From: Pseudoruminococcus_B sp937901805
GTDB taxonomy: Bacteria; Bacillota; Clostridia; Oscillospirales; Ruminococcaceae
DNA length: 7,648 nt
NCBI GenBank assembly: GCA_963560245.1
Contig: CAUWNS010000048.1
Coordinates: forward strand, 1 to 7,648
Direction: 5' to 3'
The notes under the pieces were generated by a model. It had not been told where the DNA came from and did no database searches. It worked only from the letters and a program-made list of their open reading frames with translations. The translations under genes and the position numbers were made by a program. Below are positions 1 to 6,189 of the stretch, one piece after another. Numbering within the stretch: the first letter of the stretch is position 1; each line of letters opens with the position of its first letter.

Positions 1-72
1 ATGTGCACCTAATTCAATTTTTAATGTGTCCAGAATCCTGGGTACATATCAAAATCCCCCTGCGCTTTTTGT

Positions 73-630
73 CTATTTTTTCTGTTTTTCCGAATGCGGA
101 AACCTGGACATGGTTTCCGGCGCATTTTCCGATGGTTTTTTTCCCATCGGAGGAAATGGAATGTCCACCCCGCTGCCCGGCTGCGGAGGAGGAAGATCTG
201 TTGTATCGATATGGGGGTTCTTTTTTAACAATTCCCGGATAAATACATCCGGATGTTCCGGGGTTATAATTACGGCTCCAATTTCCCCTCCCTGCTGACG
301 GTAGCGAATTTCAAACCGGGAGAGACCGAGCGGATTAATCGCATATACTCCGCCCCGTATCCGCTTTGCGCTGAGGAGATATTCATAGGGAAGTACAAGC
401 TTTCGCATCAGACCAATATGAAGATACAAATCCTGCTCCCGCAATTGATAGTAGGTAAAAAAGCAATAGGGGACAAACCACAGCAACAGCAGAACTGCAA
501 AACCTGCGCAGAGAATGCCTGCTCCAACAGATTTTACTGAAATGGCCTGATATCCAAAATAAACAGCTTCTAAGCAGACCACAGCCAGGAGCAGATAGCT
601 CCAACCTTCTATTTTTGCTCTAAATTTCAC
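73..630 (-). CDS. Two-TM membrane protein with bacterial PH-like domain
   Basis: Hypothetical membrane protein of 185 residues. Two hydrophobic segments (about residues 11-30 and 36-59) are followed by a soluble region (about 60-142) that begins YYQLREQDLYLHIGL and includes a RFEIRYR strand and the helix-like end FIRELLKKNP. This arrangement fits the small bacterial PH proteins of the DUF1200/bPH_6 type, a family call made from memory of its layout. The last 40 residues are rich in proline, charged and probably disordered. I chose the GTG start at 630 because GGGGG sits about 7 nt upstream and the start falls 16 nt after the M56 stop. An in-frame ATG at 783 would overlap the M56 gene by 137 nt and has no comparable support. 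The tight spacing suggests cotranscription and perhaps a shared role with the M56 protein. Molecular function is unknown. Confidence 0.8.
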   Translation of the reverse strand: MKFRAKIEGWSYLLLAVVCLEAVYFGYQAISVKSVGAGILCAGFAVLLLLWFVPYCFFTYYQLREQDLYLHIGLMRKLVLPYEYLLSAKRIRGGVYAINPLGLSRFEIRYRQQGGEIGAVIITPEHPDVFIRELLKKNPHIDTTDLPPPQPGSGVDIPFPPMGKKPSENAPETMSRFPHSEKQKK

Positions 631-646
631 CTCTGCGCCCCCTTTC

Positions 647-2884
647 CTACTGAAGACTCTGCACCAGCCAATTACAAATATACCGATATGCGACAATCTG
701 AGTGGAAAATGTCGCGCGGTTTCCTCCGGATTCAACCGTAATCTGTCTTTCATCACGAGGAATATAGAACGTAATATCCCCAAGTGAAACAGTTAAAGCG
801 CTTGATCCTTCTGTCACAGAACCATCCCCACGGATGTTCATCCCCAGATCAGAGATTGCCTGGACAAATTGCAGGATTTTTTCCGGACTGTCAAAGTAAA
901 AATAAGTCTGATCGGTTCCCTCGACCGTCCCCTGTACCCAGATAGTCGCAGGCGAAAGCTCCGCAAGCTGTTCCAAAAGAATATTGGCCTGTTTGAAGCT
1001 TTCCAGATCAACCTGTTTGTATAAATCCACTTCCTGCCCGACCATGGAAAAATCATAAATGGATGTCAGCAAATGCATCGTGGTTTCATTTTCCCCGCAA
1101 TACCGACGGAGAGTCATTGTCTGTATATTTTCACAGGTATCAAATTTTATTTCCAAAACCGTATGCAGCGTTCCTTCCGGACGAACATGATCAATACCCG
1201 GCACTTCTTCTCCAAAAAGCCTTGGCGCGCGTTCCTTCTCAAACAAGTCGTTAAAGGTAAAGGAAATACTGCCTATTTTCTGATCCGACTGAACCGTAAT
1301 ATTAGAATTTTGCAGATATTGAGCCTGCATGGAAGTTAAAAACAAAGCAAACAGATCTTCAAACAGATAACTTGCAGCAACCTCATCATACTCCCTTTGA
1401 TAGGTTCCCATGCTCCCAAACGTATTTTCCATAAAATCCTGTACCAGGCGCAAATCCCCAGCGGACGCCGTCGCACTTTGTACTTCGTTATTTTTGAGCA
1501 TTGTGACCTTATTCTGCTGTACCGCCCCATAATTATACAGATAGGCGGCCTGCGAGGAGATCCGGATCGGGTTTCCCACAGAATCCGAATAAATTGTCTG
1601 GAGATTGGTCACATTGATCTGTCCGGTTTTGCTGTCCAGAATCGTATTGAACTTTTTTGCAAACAGCTGCAAATTCTGTTCAATCAAATCCCGCGCGCTT
1701 TCATCCGGCGCTGCCAGCAATTCCCTTTTCTGCGTATCTGAAATCAAAGTATAATAAACCTTACCATCCTGTTGTGTTTTGGTCATCCTGGAATAGGAAT
1801 TAGTAACGGCTTTTTGGAAAGGCTCCTGAATCCTGCACTGCAAACTCCCATTTTGAAAAACAAGGCTGTATTTAACGTTTTCTCCTTTTTCTGTGACGGA
1901 TAATTCTATCGCATCGTCCTTTCCTTCTTTGACGCTCCGATAAAAATCATCCATCCGCGCTATATTTTTTCCTGTTTTTCCATCATAGGAAATCCTGGAA
2001 CCCGCAAGCAGCAGCGGACTGCGGACAAACCAGCCGGCAATACCTGACGCCAGCACTACGGCAACTGCAAGAAAAGAAAAGGCGGGAGGACAGTTTTTTC
2101 GGCAGATACTCGCCTGCACTGCCTGCTTCCGGCCAGGGAGCAGTTTCGCTTCCTGTTCCAGTAAATGAATCTGGACTTCCTCTTTTTCCTCCTCCGCCGG
2201 GGTCTGGCAGATAACCATCATCCGGAGGTACTCCTCTTTTTTCACTTTTTCAGAGATCCTCAGTGCCTGTTCATCACAGGAATACTCCATATCTTTTAAG
2301 TAAAAAGGATAACAGATCCACATCAGGGGGTTAAACCAGAAAATCCCCTGCAATAACCGAAAAACCGCTTTGCGTAAATGATCCGAACGTTTGGCATGTA
2401 CCAGTTCATGACAGCACAGATGATACATCAAAGAAGTGTCATCCGGATGGATATTTGCGGACAGCAGAATTTTTTTCGAAAACAGTCCCCAGGTCACCGG
2501 GACATCCACCGCGTTCGAGCGCATCAATTTGACTGCCGTATGTTCCGCCTTGCAGTCATGGCGGCAGATATCAAATATCCTGCTCTCAATTTTTCTCGAA
2601 CCTCTGAGCTGAAAATATTTCCGGAACATGATAAACAGCTGAAGCAGGAGAATCGCCGCAAATACAATCCCCCAAAGCTGGACTGCAAGTTCCATATAAG
2701 CCCCTGCGAGCAAAGGCATATCCCACGCTGCTGCAAGCATAGCCAAAGGGAGCAAATTCCATAAAGCATAACGCACTCTTGCTGAAAGCAGCCGCAGCGG
2801 TACCAGATGGAGAGCCAGCAGTACAAGCTGTACAAAAAAGCCGGCCAAAGACATATTGAGTATTACGGTAAAAACAGCCTGCAT
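647..2884 (-). CDS. M56 family (BlaR1-like) membrane metallopeptidase with large C-terminal ectodomain
   Basis: Integral membrane zinc protease of 745 residues. Hydrophobic segments lie near 8-33, 38-62 and 64-88. The zinc motif HELVH is at 159-163, followed by the typical WFNPLMW stretch (183-189) and MEYSCDEQAL (199-208), whose Glu200 is the likely third zinc ligand. A further TM segment at about 267-287 leads into an extracytoplasmic domain of about 455 residues. The peptidase half matches BlaR1/MecR1. I see no penicillin-binding serine motifs in the ectodomain, so beta-lactam sensing is not supported. The first part (about 298-350, YDGKTGKNIARMDDFYRSVKEGK) faintly recalls DUF4362-type lipoprotein domains; this is tentative. 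In BlaR systems the protease relieves repression by a BlaI repressor, but no BlaI-like gene is present on either side here. The ATG start has GGAGGG 6 nt upstream. It lies 49 nt after crcB and 16 nt before the PH-domain gene, probably in one operon. Confidence 0.9.
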   Translation of the reverse strand: MQAVFTVILNMSLAGFFVQLVLLALHLVPLRLLSARVRYALWNLLPLAMLAAAWDMPLLAGAYMELAVQLWGIVFAAILLLQLFIMFRKYFQLRGSRKIESRIFDICRHDCKAEHTAVKLMRSNAVDVPVTWGLFSKKILLSANIHPDDTSLMYHLCCHELVHAKRSDHLRKAVFRLLQGIFWFNPLMWICYPFYLKDMEYSCDEQALRISEKVKKEEYLRMMVICQTPAEEEKEEVQIHLLEQEAKLLPGRKQAVQASICRKNCPPAFSFLAVAVVLASGIAGWFVRSPLLLAGSRISYDGKTGKNIARMDDFYRSVKEGKDDAIELSVTEKGENVKYSLVFQNGSLQCRIQEPFQKAVTNSYSRMTKTQQDGKVYYTLISDTQKRELLAAPDESARDLIEQNLQLFAKKFNTILDSKTGQINVTNLQTIYSDSVGNPIRISSQAAYLYNYGAVQQNKVTMLKNNEVQSATASAGDLRLVQDFMENTFGSMGTYQREYDEVAASYLFEDLFALFLTSMQAQYLQNSNITVQSDQKIGSISFTFNDLFEKERAPRLFGEEVPGIDHVRPEGTLHTVLEIKFDTCENIQTMTLRRYCGENETTMHLLTSIYDFSMVGQEVDLYKQVDLESFKQANILLEQLAELSPATIWVQGTVEGTDQTYFYFDSPEKILQFVQAISDLGMNIRGDGSVTEGSSALTVSLGDITFYIPRDERQITVESGGNRATFSTQIVAYRYICNWLVQSLQ

Positions 2885-2933
2885 GCTATTCCCTCCCTCT
2901 TTTCAATCACCATAACCTTTTGCCGTGTTCGGA

Positions 2934-3305
2934 TTACCGGGTCAGAAAAAAGGCGCTTAATTTCCCGCCGATCCAAACGCCGAAAATGCAGAAAAAAACG
3001 CTGGCAAACGCGTAAACAAGTCCATAACCTGGTTTCCCATTTTCCAAAAGTTGAAAAGTTTCCAGGGAAAAGGCCGAAAACGTAGTAAATCCCCCGCAGA
3101 AACCCGTCTTCAAAAAAAGAACAAGATTTTCGGAAAGTCCCGTACAGATCGCCGCACAGGCCACAAAGCCTATCAGGACTGCCCCCGTAAAATTAATTCC
3201 CAGCGTCACAAACGGAAAAGCAGTCCGCATAGGCAACAATCCCAATAAGTAACGACAGATGGCGCCCAATGCGCCGCCCAATCCAACCCACAGCAGTTTC
3301 TCCAT
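2934..3305 (-). CDS. crcB: Fluoride channel/exporter CrcB (FluC)
   Basis: Small four-TM fluoride channel of 123 residues, the usual family length. FluC proteins work as dual-topology dimers in the cytoplasmic membrane and let fluoride leave the cell. Family signatures are all visible: GGALGAICRY at 10-19, the NxxG motif in GINFTGAVLIGF (Asn38), and GFCGGFTTFSAFSLE at 68-82, in which Phe76 and Phe79 fit the spacing of the Phe-box that lines the pore. The TTFS segment is also where the structural sodium binds in characterised members. Many Gram-positive genomes carry two adjacent crcB genes; only one is seen here, so it should form a homodimer unless a partner lies elsewhere. The ATG at 3305 has GAGGG 7 nt upstream. 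It is the first gene after a recognisable promoter and is followed after 49 nt by the M56 peptidase gene. No fluoride riboswitch is recognisable in its short leader. Confidence 0.95.
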   Translation of the reverse strand: MEKLLWVGLGGALGAICRYLLGLLPMRTAFPFVTLGINFTGAVLIGFVACAAICTGLSENLVLFLKTGFCGGFTTFSAFSLETFQLLENGKPGYGLVYAFASVFFCIFGVWIGGKLSAFFLTR

Positions 3306-3350
3306 ATAAAAGCCCTCGATATCCTATATACTATCCCTTTACCTTATAAC

Positions 3351-3379
3351 AGTATAGCATATTCCATTAAGATTTCCTA
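3351..3379 (-). promoter_or_regulatory. Probable crcB promoter (extended -10)
   Basis: On the minus strand a TGC-TATACT extended -10 element (3351-3359) lies about 45 nt upstream of the crcB start. The best -35 is weak, TTAGGA with an 18-nt spacer (3375-3380 region). The extended TGn motif would compensate for the poor -35. The predicted leader is only about 40 nt. Confidence 0.5.
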
Positions 3380-3387
3380 ACAGATCT

Positions 3388-3409
3388 GTTTTGCGGGCAT
3401 TGGCAAAAC
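3388..3409 (-). terminator. Weak hairpin after the 403-aa MFS gene
   Basis: A perfect 7-bp inverted repeat GTTTTGC/GCAAAAC with an 8-nt loop starts 2 nt after the stop codon at 3411. No U-tract follows it on the minus strand, so it may be a weak terminator or a 3'-end stabiliser. Read-through into crcB is possible. Confidence 0.35.
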
Positions 3410-3410
3410 C

Positions 3411-4622
3411 CTATACACTGATATCCATTTCGTCCCGTTTAACCCGCATGCTGACAAGATACAGGAGAAAACCAATGACAGCCAGGCCCGTACAGCAGAA
3501 CATAGAAGGATAAATTCCCAGTTGTTCAACCATCATTCCTCCTAAAAAAGTGCCCGCCACACTGGCCAGAGCCCCTCCGGCGGAACCGACAACCGTGATA
3601 GCCGTCGTGGTAATCCGACGCGGCGTAATATACTTCATATAAAATAGGAATGCCGGCAAAAAAATCCCGAAAGACAGACCCTGTGTTACCTGTGCTAATT
3701 CCAACATCAGGAGATTTGGTGCCAACAGCATGGCGACATCCCGCACAACGTACATTCCCAATGAGAACATCATCAATTTTTCAATGGAAAAATGTTTGGA
3801 ATATTTAGAATATAAAAACATAAAGGGAAATTCACTCAGGGACATAATGGCCAATCCAATCCCCAGATCCCCTTCTGTCCCGCCCTTTGTCTCAATCAGT
3901 ACAGGATAAAACAACCCGACAAACTTCATTCCAACGCCGATAAAAAGATAACTAAAAAGAAACAGCATGTACTTTTTGTTTTTTGCAAGCATCAATAATG
4001 CCCGGCCCATGGAAACACGGCTCATCTCTCCGGTTTCCTTTCCCTCTTTTTTATTATCGCAGGGGACGTTTTCTGTGAAAGCCACTACAATAATCAAAAT
4101 GCCCATCACAACGGCGTGCAGGACAAACATCCACTCAATACCAATCCAGTCAAAGCATTTGCCCGCTGCCATTGCCGCGAGTGCATACCCAATGGAACCG
4201 AATCCCCGCGTAACGCCGTAGTCCACTCCGCCATGCCGCTCGTTGAGCCGAACTGTCCATACATCAAACAGAGGTCCATAAATCTGTTCGACAACAGAGA
4301 GCAAAATGATCGAAAATGCGGCGACCACAGGGATCGAAACGCCCGCCGGAAGGATAAAACCAATTGGAATACTGACTGCTGCAAGTACAAGCAGCATCTG
4401 TTTATTTGGAATAAATGTATCCGTCAAATACCCAATGAGGGGCTGGGAAAACATATTGGCCAATGCACAAAGCATCATCACCAGGCCAATCCAGCTTTCG
4501 CTGTACCCATGCTGTGTCAAAAACATGACGATAAAACCAAAATAGATACAGACGCCGCCGTTGGACACTGCGTTTCCCATAGCGAGAAAAATAGTCGCTT
4601 TTTGTCCGGGCTTTCTTTTCAT
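3411..4622 (-). CDS. MFS transporter (12 TM, MFS_1-like/LacY-like group), copy 1
   Basis: Secondary transporter of 403 residues with 12 predicted membrane helices in two halves, split by a charged cytoplasmic loop near 184-205. The first half has the loop 2-3 MFS motif as GYLTDTFIPNKQ (64-75). The segment VTRGFGSIGYALA (137-149) resembles the Arg-containing helix of the oligosaccharide and nucleoside:H+ symporter-like MFS_1-like families, where the equivalent arginine takes part in substrate binding or proton coupling. Substrate and direction cannot be read from the sequence. The ATG start has GGGGG about 7 nt upstream, and helix 1 begins soon after it. It is a paralogue of the MFS gene at 6244-7473: both share IYFGFIV, LCAL.N.FSQPL.G, the EGDLG loop and SE.PF.FL.SK.SK. 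It is a single-gene unit with its own promoter and a weak hairpin behind it. Confidence 0.9.
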   Translation of the reverse strand: MKRKPGQKATIFLAMGNAVSNGGVCIYFGFIVMFLTQHGYSESWIGLVMMLCALANMFSQPLIGYLTDTFIPNKQMLLVLAAVSIPIGFILPAGVSIPVVAAFSIILLSVVEQIYGPLFDVWTVRLNERHGGVDYGVTRGFGSIGYALAAMAAGKCFDWIGIEWMFVLHAVVMGILIIVVAFTENVPCDNKKEGKETGEMSRVSMGRALLMLAKNKKYMLFLFSYLFIGVGMKFVGLFYPVLIETKGGTEGDLGIGLAIMSLSEFPFMFLYSKYSKHFSIEKLMMFSLGMYVVRDVAMLLAPNLLMLELAQVTQGLSFGIFLPAFLFYMKYITPRRITTTAITVVGSAGGALASVAGTFLGGMMVEQLGIYPSMFCCTGLAVIGFLLYLVSMRVKRDEMDISV

Positions 4623-4640
4623 TCCCTTTCCCCCAATTTG

Positions 4641-4665
4641 CAGAGCAAAAGAACCTCCTGCTCTG
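4641..4665 (-). other. 5'-leader hairpin of MFS copy 1
   Basis: Perfect 7-bp stem CAGAGCA/TGCTCTG with an 11-nt loop in the untranslated leader, 18 nt upstream of the ATG. On the transcript an extra GGAGG sits at the base of the loop, apart from the functional SD near the start codon. It may affect mRNA stability or translation; no function is shown. Confidence 0.4.
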
Positions 4666-4695
4666 TTTTATGCAACTCTTTGGATTCTTATGTTT

Positions 4696-4724
4696 ATTTT
4701 ATCAAAGTGAAAATCCCCATTCAA
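4696..4724 (-). promoter_or_regulatory. Promoter of MFS copy 1
   Basis: TTGAAT (-35, 4719-4724) and TAAAAT (-10, 4696-4701) on the minus strand are separated by exactly 17 nt, a good sigma-A promoter. Predicted transcription start is near 4689, giving a leader of about 65 nt. Confidence 0.75.
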
Positions 4725-4731
4725 GGAACAA

Positions 4732-4743
4732 AATTGTACAATT
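4732..4743. promoter_or_regulatory. 12-bp perfect palindrome, candidate operator
   Basis: AATTGTACAATT is a perfect 12-bp palindrome lying 7 nt upstream of the -35 box of the MFS copy 1 promoter. Position and symmetry fit a dimeric regulator site. No regulator gene is in the window, so the binding protein is unknown. Confidence 0.4.
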
Positions 4744-4777
4744 ACACAATATTTTTCTGACATATTACCATATTGCA

Positions 4778-4800
4778 GGAAATATCATCAATATATTTCC
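4778..4800. repeat. 8-7-8 inverted repeat GGAAATAT/ATATTTCC
   Basis: Two perfect 8-nt arms (4778-4785 and 4793-4800) with a 7-nt spacer, in the AT-rich region between the terminator at 4817 and the MFS copy 1 promoter. It may be a second regulator site or chance symmetry in AT-rich DNA. Confidence 0.3.
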
Positions 4801-4816
4801 ATATAATAGGCAAAAG

Positions 4817-4857
4817 AAAAGAGGCTGTTTTGGCGAATTGCCAAAACAGCCTCTTTT
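4817..4857. terminator. Strong bidirectional rho-independent terminator
   Basis: The 14-bp GC-containing stem (4821-4834 with 4840-4853) is extended by AAAA/TTTT to 18 bp, with a GAATT loop. A T-run follows on both strands. On the minus strand it begins at the stop codon of the methyltransferase gene, ends the S component-methyltransferase transcript, and isolates the MFS copy 1 gene. Confidence 0.92.
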
Positions 4858-5456
4858 TATCTTTCTTTTTTGATCCCGGAAATCAAATAAAACTCCGGCG
4901 TATCCGCAAGAATATCAAGGGTAAAATAGGGGTCAAACCATCTTGATTCCTCCCAAGCTGTCCCTAAATGGGAAGAAACCGACTGTACATGCGCCCCTCC
5001 GCTATGCCGATGGTTGATTTGATGGCGGCTATCTGTATGGGCAACCAAAACCCTGCCGCCAGGCTTCAACGTTTCCCAAACATGATGCAGCAACTTATCC
5101 TTATCCAAAAAATGCGGGTATGCGCTGTATATGGTCACAACGTCAAATCCTGTTTCCTGCAAATCAAAAAAATCTGCAGCGATCAGACGCAGGCGGGAAT
5201 CCTGAAATTTCTCCTTTGCCCGGGCAATCATTGCGTCGGATAAATCCACTCCCATCAGTTCAGAAGGATTTCTTTTCAAAATTTCAGGAAACAAAACCCC
5301 GGTTCCGCATGCCAAATCCAGAACGCGTCCTCCCTCGGGAATTTGCGCCATTGTAACCACCATATTCAATTTTTTCGGATCATGGAAATTCATATTATCC
5401 CAATTACCGGCTTTTTCATCAAAAAACTGCTTTATCTGACTAATCTTGGAATCCAT
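4857..5456 (-). CDS. Class I SAM-dependent methyltransferase
   Basis: Soluble Rossmann-fold methyltransferase of 199 residues. Motif I VLDLACGTG (45-53) binds SAM; GVDLS (69-73) ends strand 2, whose acidic residue would contact the ribose; AADFFDL (93-99) is in the position of the adenine-contacting motif; LKPGGRVLVAH (130-140) is the post-motif seen in the Methyltransf_11/25 group. After strand 5 comes an unusual histidine-rich insert, with His140, 145, 149, 151, 156 and 163, which may bind a metal or substrate; that is inference. The substrate is unknown. The ATG start has AGGTGG about 7 nt upstream and lies 21 nt after the stop of the ECF S component gene. Both genes share one promoter and one terminator, so the enzyme probably acts on, or in the pathway of, the imported compound. 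Confidence 0.9.
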   Translation of the reverse strand: MDSKISQIKQFFDEKAGNWDNMNFHDPKKLNMVVTMAQIPEGGRVLDLACGTGVLFPEILKRNPSELMGVDLSDAMIARAKEKFQDSRLRLIAADFFDLQETGFDVVTIYSAYPHFLDKDKLLHHVWETLKPGGRVLVAHTDSRHQINHRHSGGAHVQSVSSHLGTAWEESRWFDPYFTLDILADTPEFYLISGIKKER

Positions 5457-5477
5457 TGACAGACCACCTTTCCACGA

Positions 5478-6023
5478 CTACGCAGCCTGATAAGCTGCCT
5501 TTTTGGGAGATTCCATAAGATTTGCCTTTTCCAGGCACAAAACCACCAGCGGCACCGCCACAAGCTGAATGACGATCCCCGGAACTGCGGTGACAAAAGA
5601 GGCCGTCAGGAACGCGGAAAACCCATAAGCTTTTCCTGCAATCCCCATAAAAACAGCGTTTGCAATTCCAGAAACCACACGGCCTGCCAGCATCGCACCG
5701 ACTAGGGAAACATAGATATTCCATTTCTGTTTACGGTAAAAAAGTCCTGTCAGCGCCCCATATGTGCAGAGTTCTAACATCATCGCCGGCGCTGTTGGAA
5801 ACATCGGGGGCATCCCGGTAAAGGCAGAAGACAACAGAGGGACGATGAATCCACACAGCGCACCATACTGCCATCCGCAGAGCAGCCCGCAGAGTAAAAC
5901 CGGAATATGCATCGGTAAAAAAGTACTCCCTGCACCAAAGACATGGAAAATCTGCGGAAATAAAATTCCCAGGGCAAGGCACAGCGCTGCAATTACAAGA
6001 TTTTTTGTTTGATTTCGTTTCAT
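5478..6023 (-). CDS. ECF transporter S component, substrate unknown
   Basis: Membrane substrate-binding subunit of an energy-coupling factor importer, 181 residues with about six hydrophobic segments. The N-terminal helix contains AALCLALG (12-19), matching the Ala-x3-Ala contact with EcfT. The FLPMHIPVLLCG segment (35-46) and PLLSSAFTGMPP (62-73) mark a clostridial S component group whose ligand I cannot name; vitamins, their precursors or metals are the usual cargo. No EcfA or EcfT gene is in the window, so it probably uses a shared energising module encoded elsewhere. I chose the ATG at 6023 because GGAGGG lies 5 nt upstream and helix 1 follows. A longer frame from 6137 would add 38 residues that overlie the leader hairpins and are not membrane-like. 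It is first in a two-gene unit with the methyltransferase, behind a structured leader. Confidence 0.9.
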   Translation of the reverse strand: MKRNQTKNLVIAALCLALGILFPQIFHVFGAGSTFLPMHIPVLLCGLLCGWQYGALCGFIVPLLSSAFTGMPPMFPTAPAMMLELCTYGALTGLFYRKQKWNIYVSLVGAMLAGRVVSGIANAVFMGIAGKAYGFSAFLTASFVTAVPGIVIQLVAVPLVVLCLEKANLMESPKKAAYQAA

Positions 6024-6030
6024 GGTTTCC

Positions 6031-6069
6031 CTCCAGAATAATTGTCGTTTTATCTGGTTCCTTCTGGAG
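6031..6069 (-). promoter_or_regulatory. SD-sequestering hairpin of the S component gene
   Basis: A perfect 8-bp inverted repeat, CTCCAGAA with TTCTGGAG (6062-6069 and 6031-6038), pairs away four bases of the GGAGGG ribosome binding site (6029-6034). A second CCAGATAA inside the loop can pair with the same 3' arm, with one bulge, giving an alternative fold. It would lower translation unless opened. Confidence 0.5.
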
Positions 6070-6083
6070 CCGACCGATTTCAC

Positions 6084-6135
6084 AAAAAGGCCTGCATTCC
6101 ACCGGATACTTTGTATCAGATGACCTGCAGGCCCC
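6084..6135 (-). terminator. Leader terminator-like hairpin
   Basis: GGCCTGCA (6126-6133) pairs with TGCAGGCC (6089-6096), extendable by two G-U pairs, followed by five U residues (6084-6088). The 29-nt loop contains a smaller hairpin GATAC-AAA-GTATC (6105-6117). Because it lies inside the leader, it may attenuate the S component operon. It may also catch read-through from the MFS copy 2 gene, which has no terminator of its own. Confidence 0.55.
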
Positions 6136-6189
6136 ATTTATCCTTTTTCCTATTGCTGATTTGTAAAACCGTATCCTGCCTTCCTGGCA

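Noticed and set aside
631..783. N-terminal extension of the PH-like protein from the ATG at 783
   Set aside because: It would overlap 137 nt of the M56 gene's conserved reading frame. The GTG at 630 has a well-placed SD and directly precedes the first TM segment.
2378..2764. 128-codon plus-strand open frame antisense to the M56 gene
   Set aside because: It is opposite the conserved zinc-protease region, with no plausible domain; a shadow frame.
647..2884. Beta-lactam resistance sensor BlaR1/MecR1
   Set aside because: The protease half fits, but there is no BlaI gene and no penicillin-binding motif in the ectodomain, so a resistance role is unsupported.
3306..3410. Fluoride riboswitch upstream of crcB
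   Set aside because: No match to the conserved core is visible, and the predicted leader is too short.
4626..4655. Possible 9-codon leader peptide with a TTG start after GGAGG, its TGA overlapping the ATG of MFS copy 1
   Set aside because: Too short, with a rare start codon, and no regulatory amino-acid run. It can arise by chance, so it is not annotated.
4116..4760. 214-codon plus-strand open frame antisense to MFS copy 1
   Set aside because: The product is rich in Cys, His, Asn and Arg with no recognisable domain, and mirrors a well-supported transporter on the other strand. It is a shadow frame.
6024..6137. 38-residue N-terminal extension of the ECF S component
   Set aside because: It overlies the leader hairpins and the SD. 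The extension is not membrane-like, and the ATG at 6023 has a proper SD.
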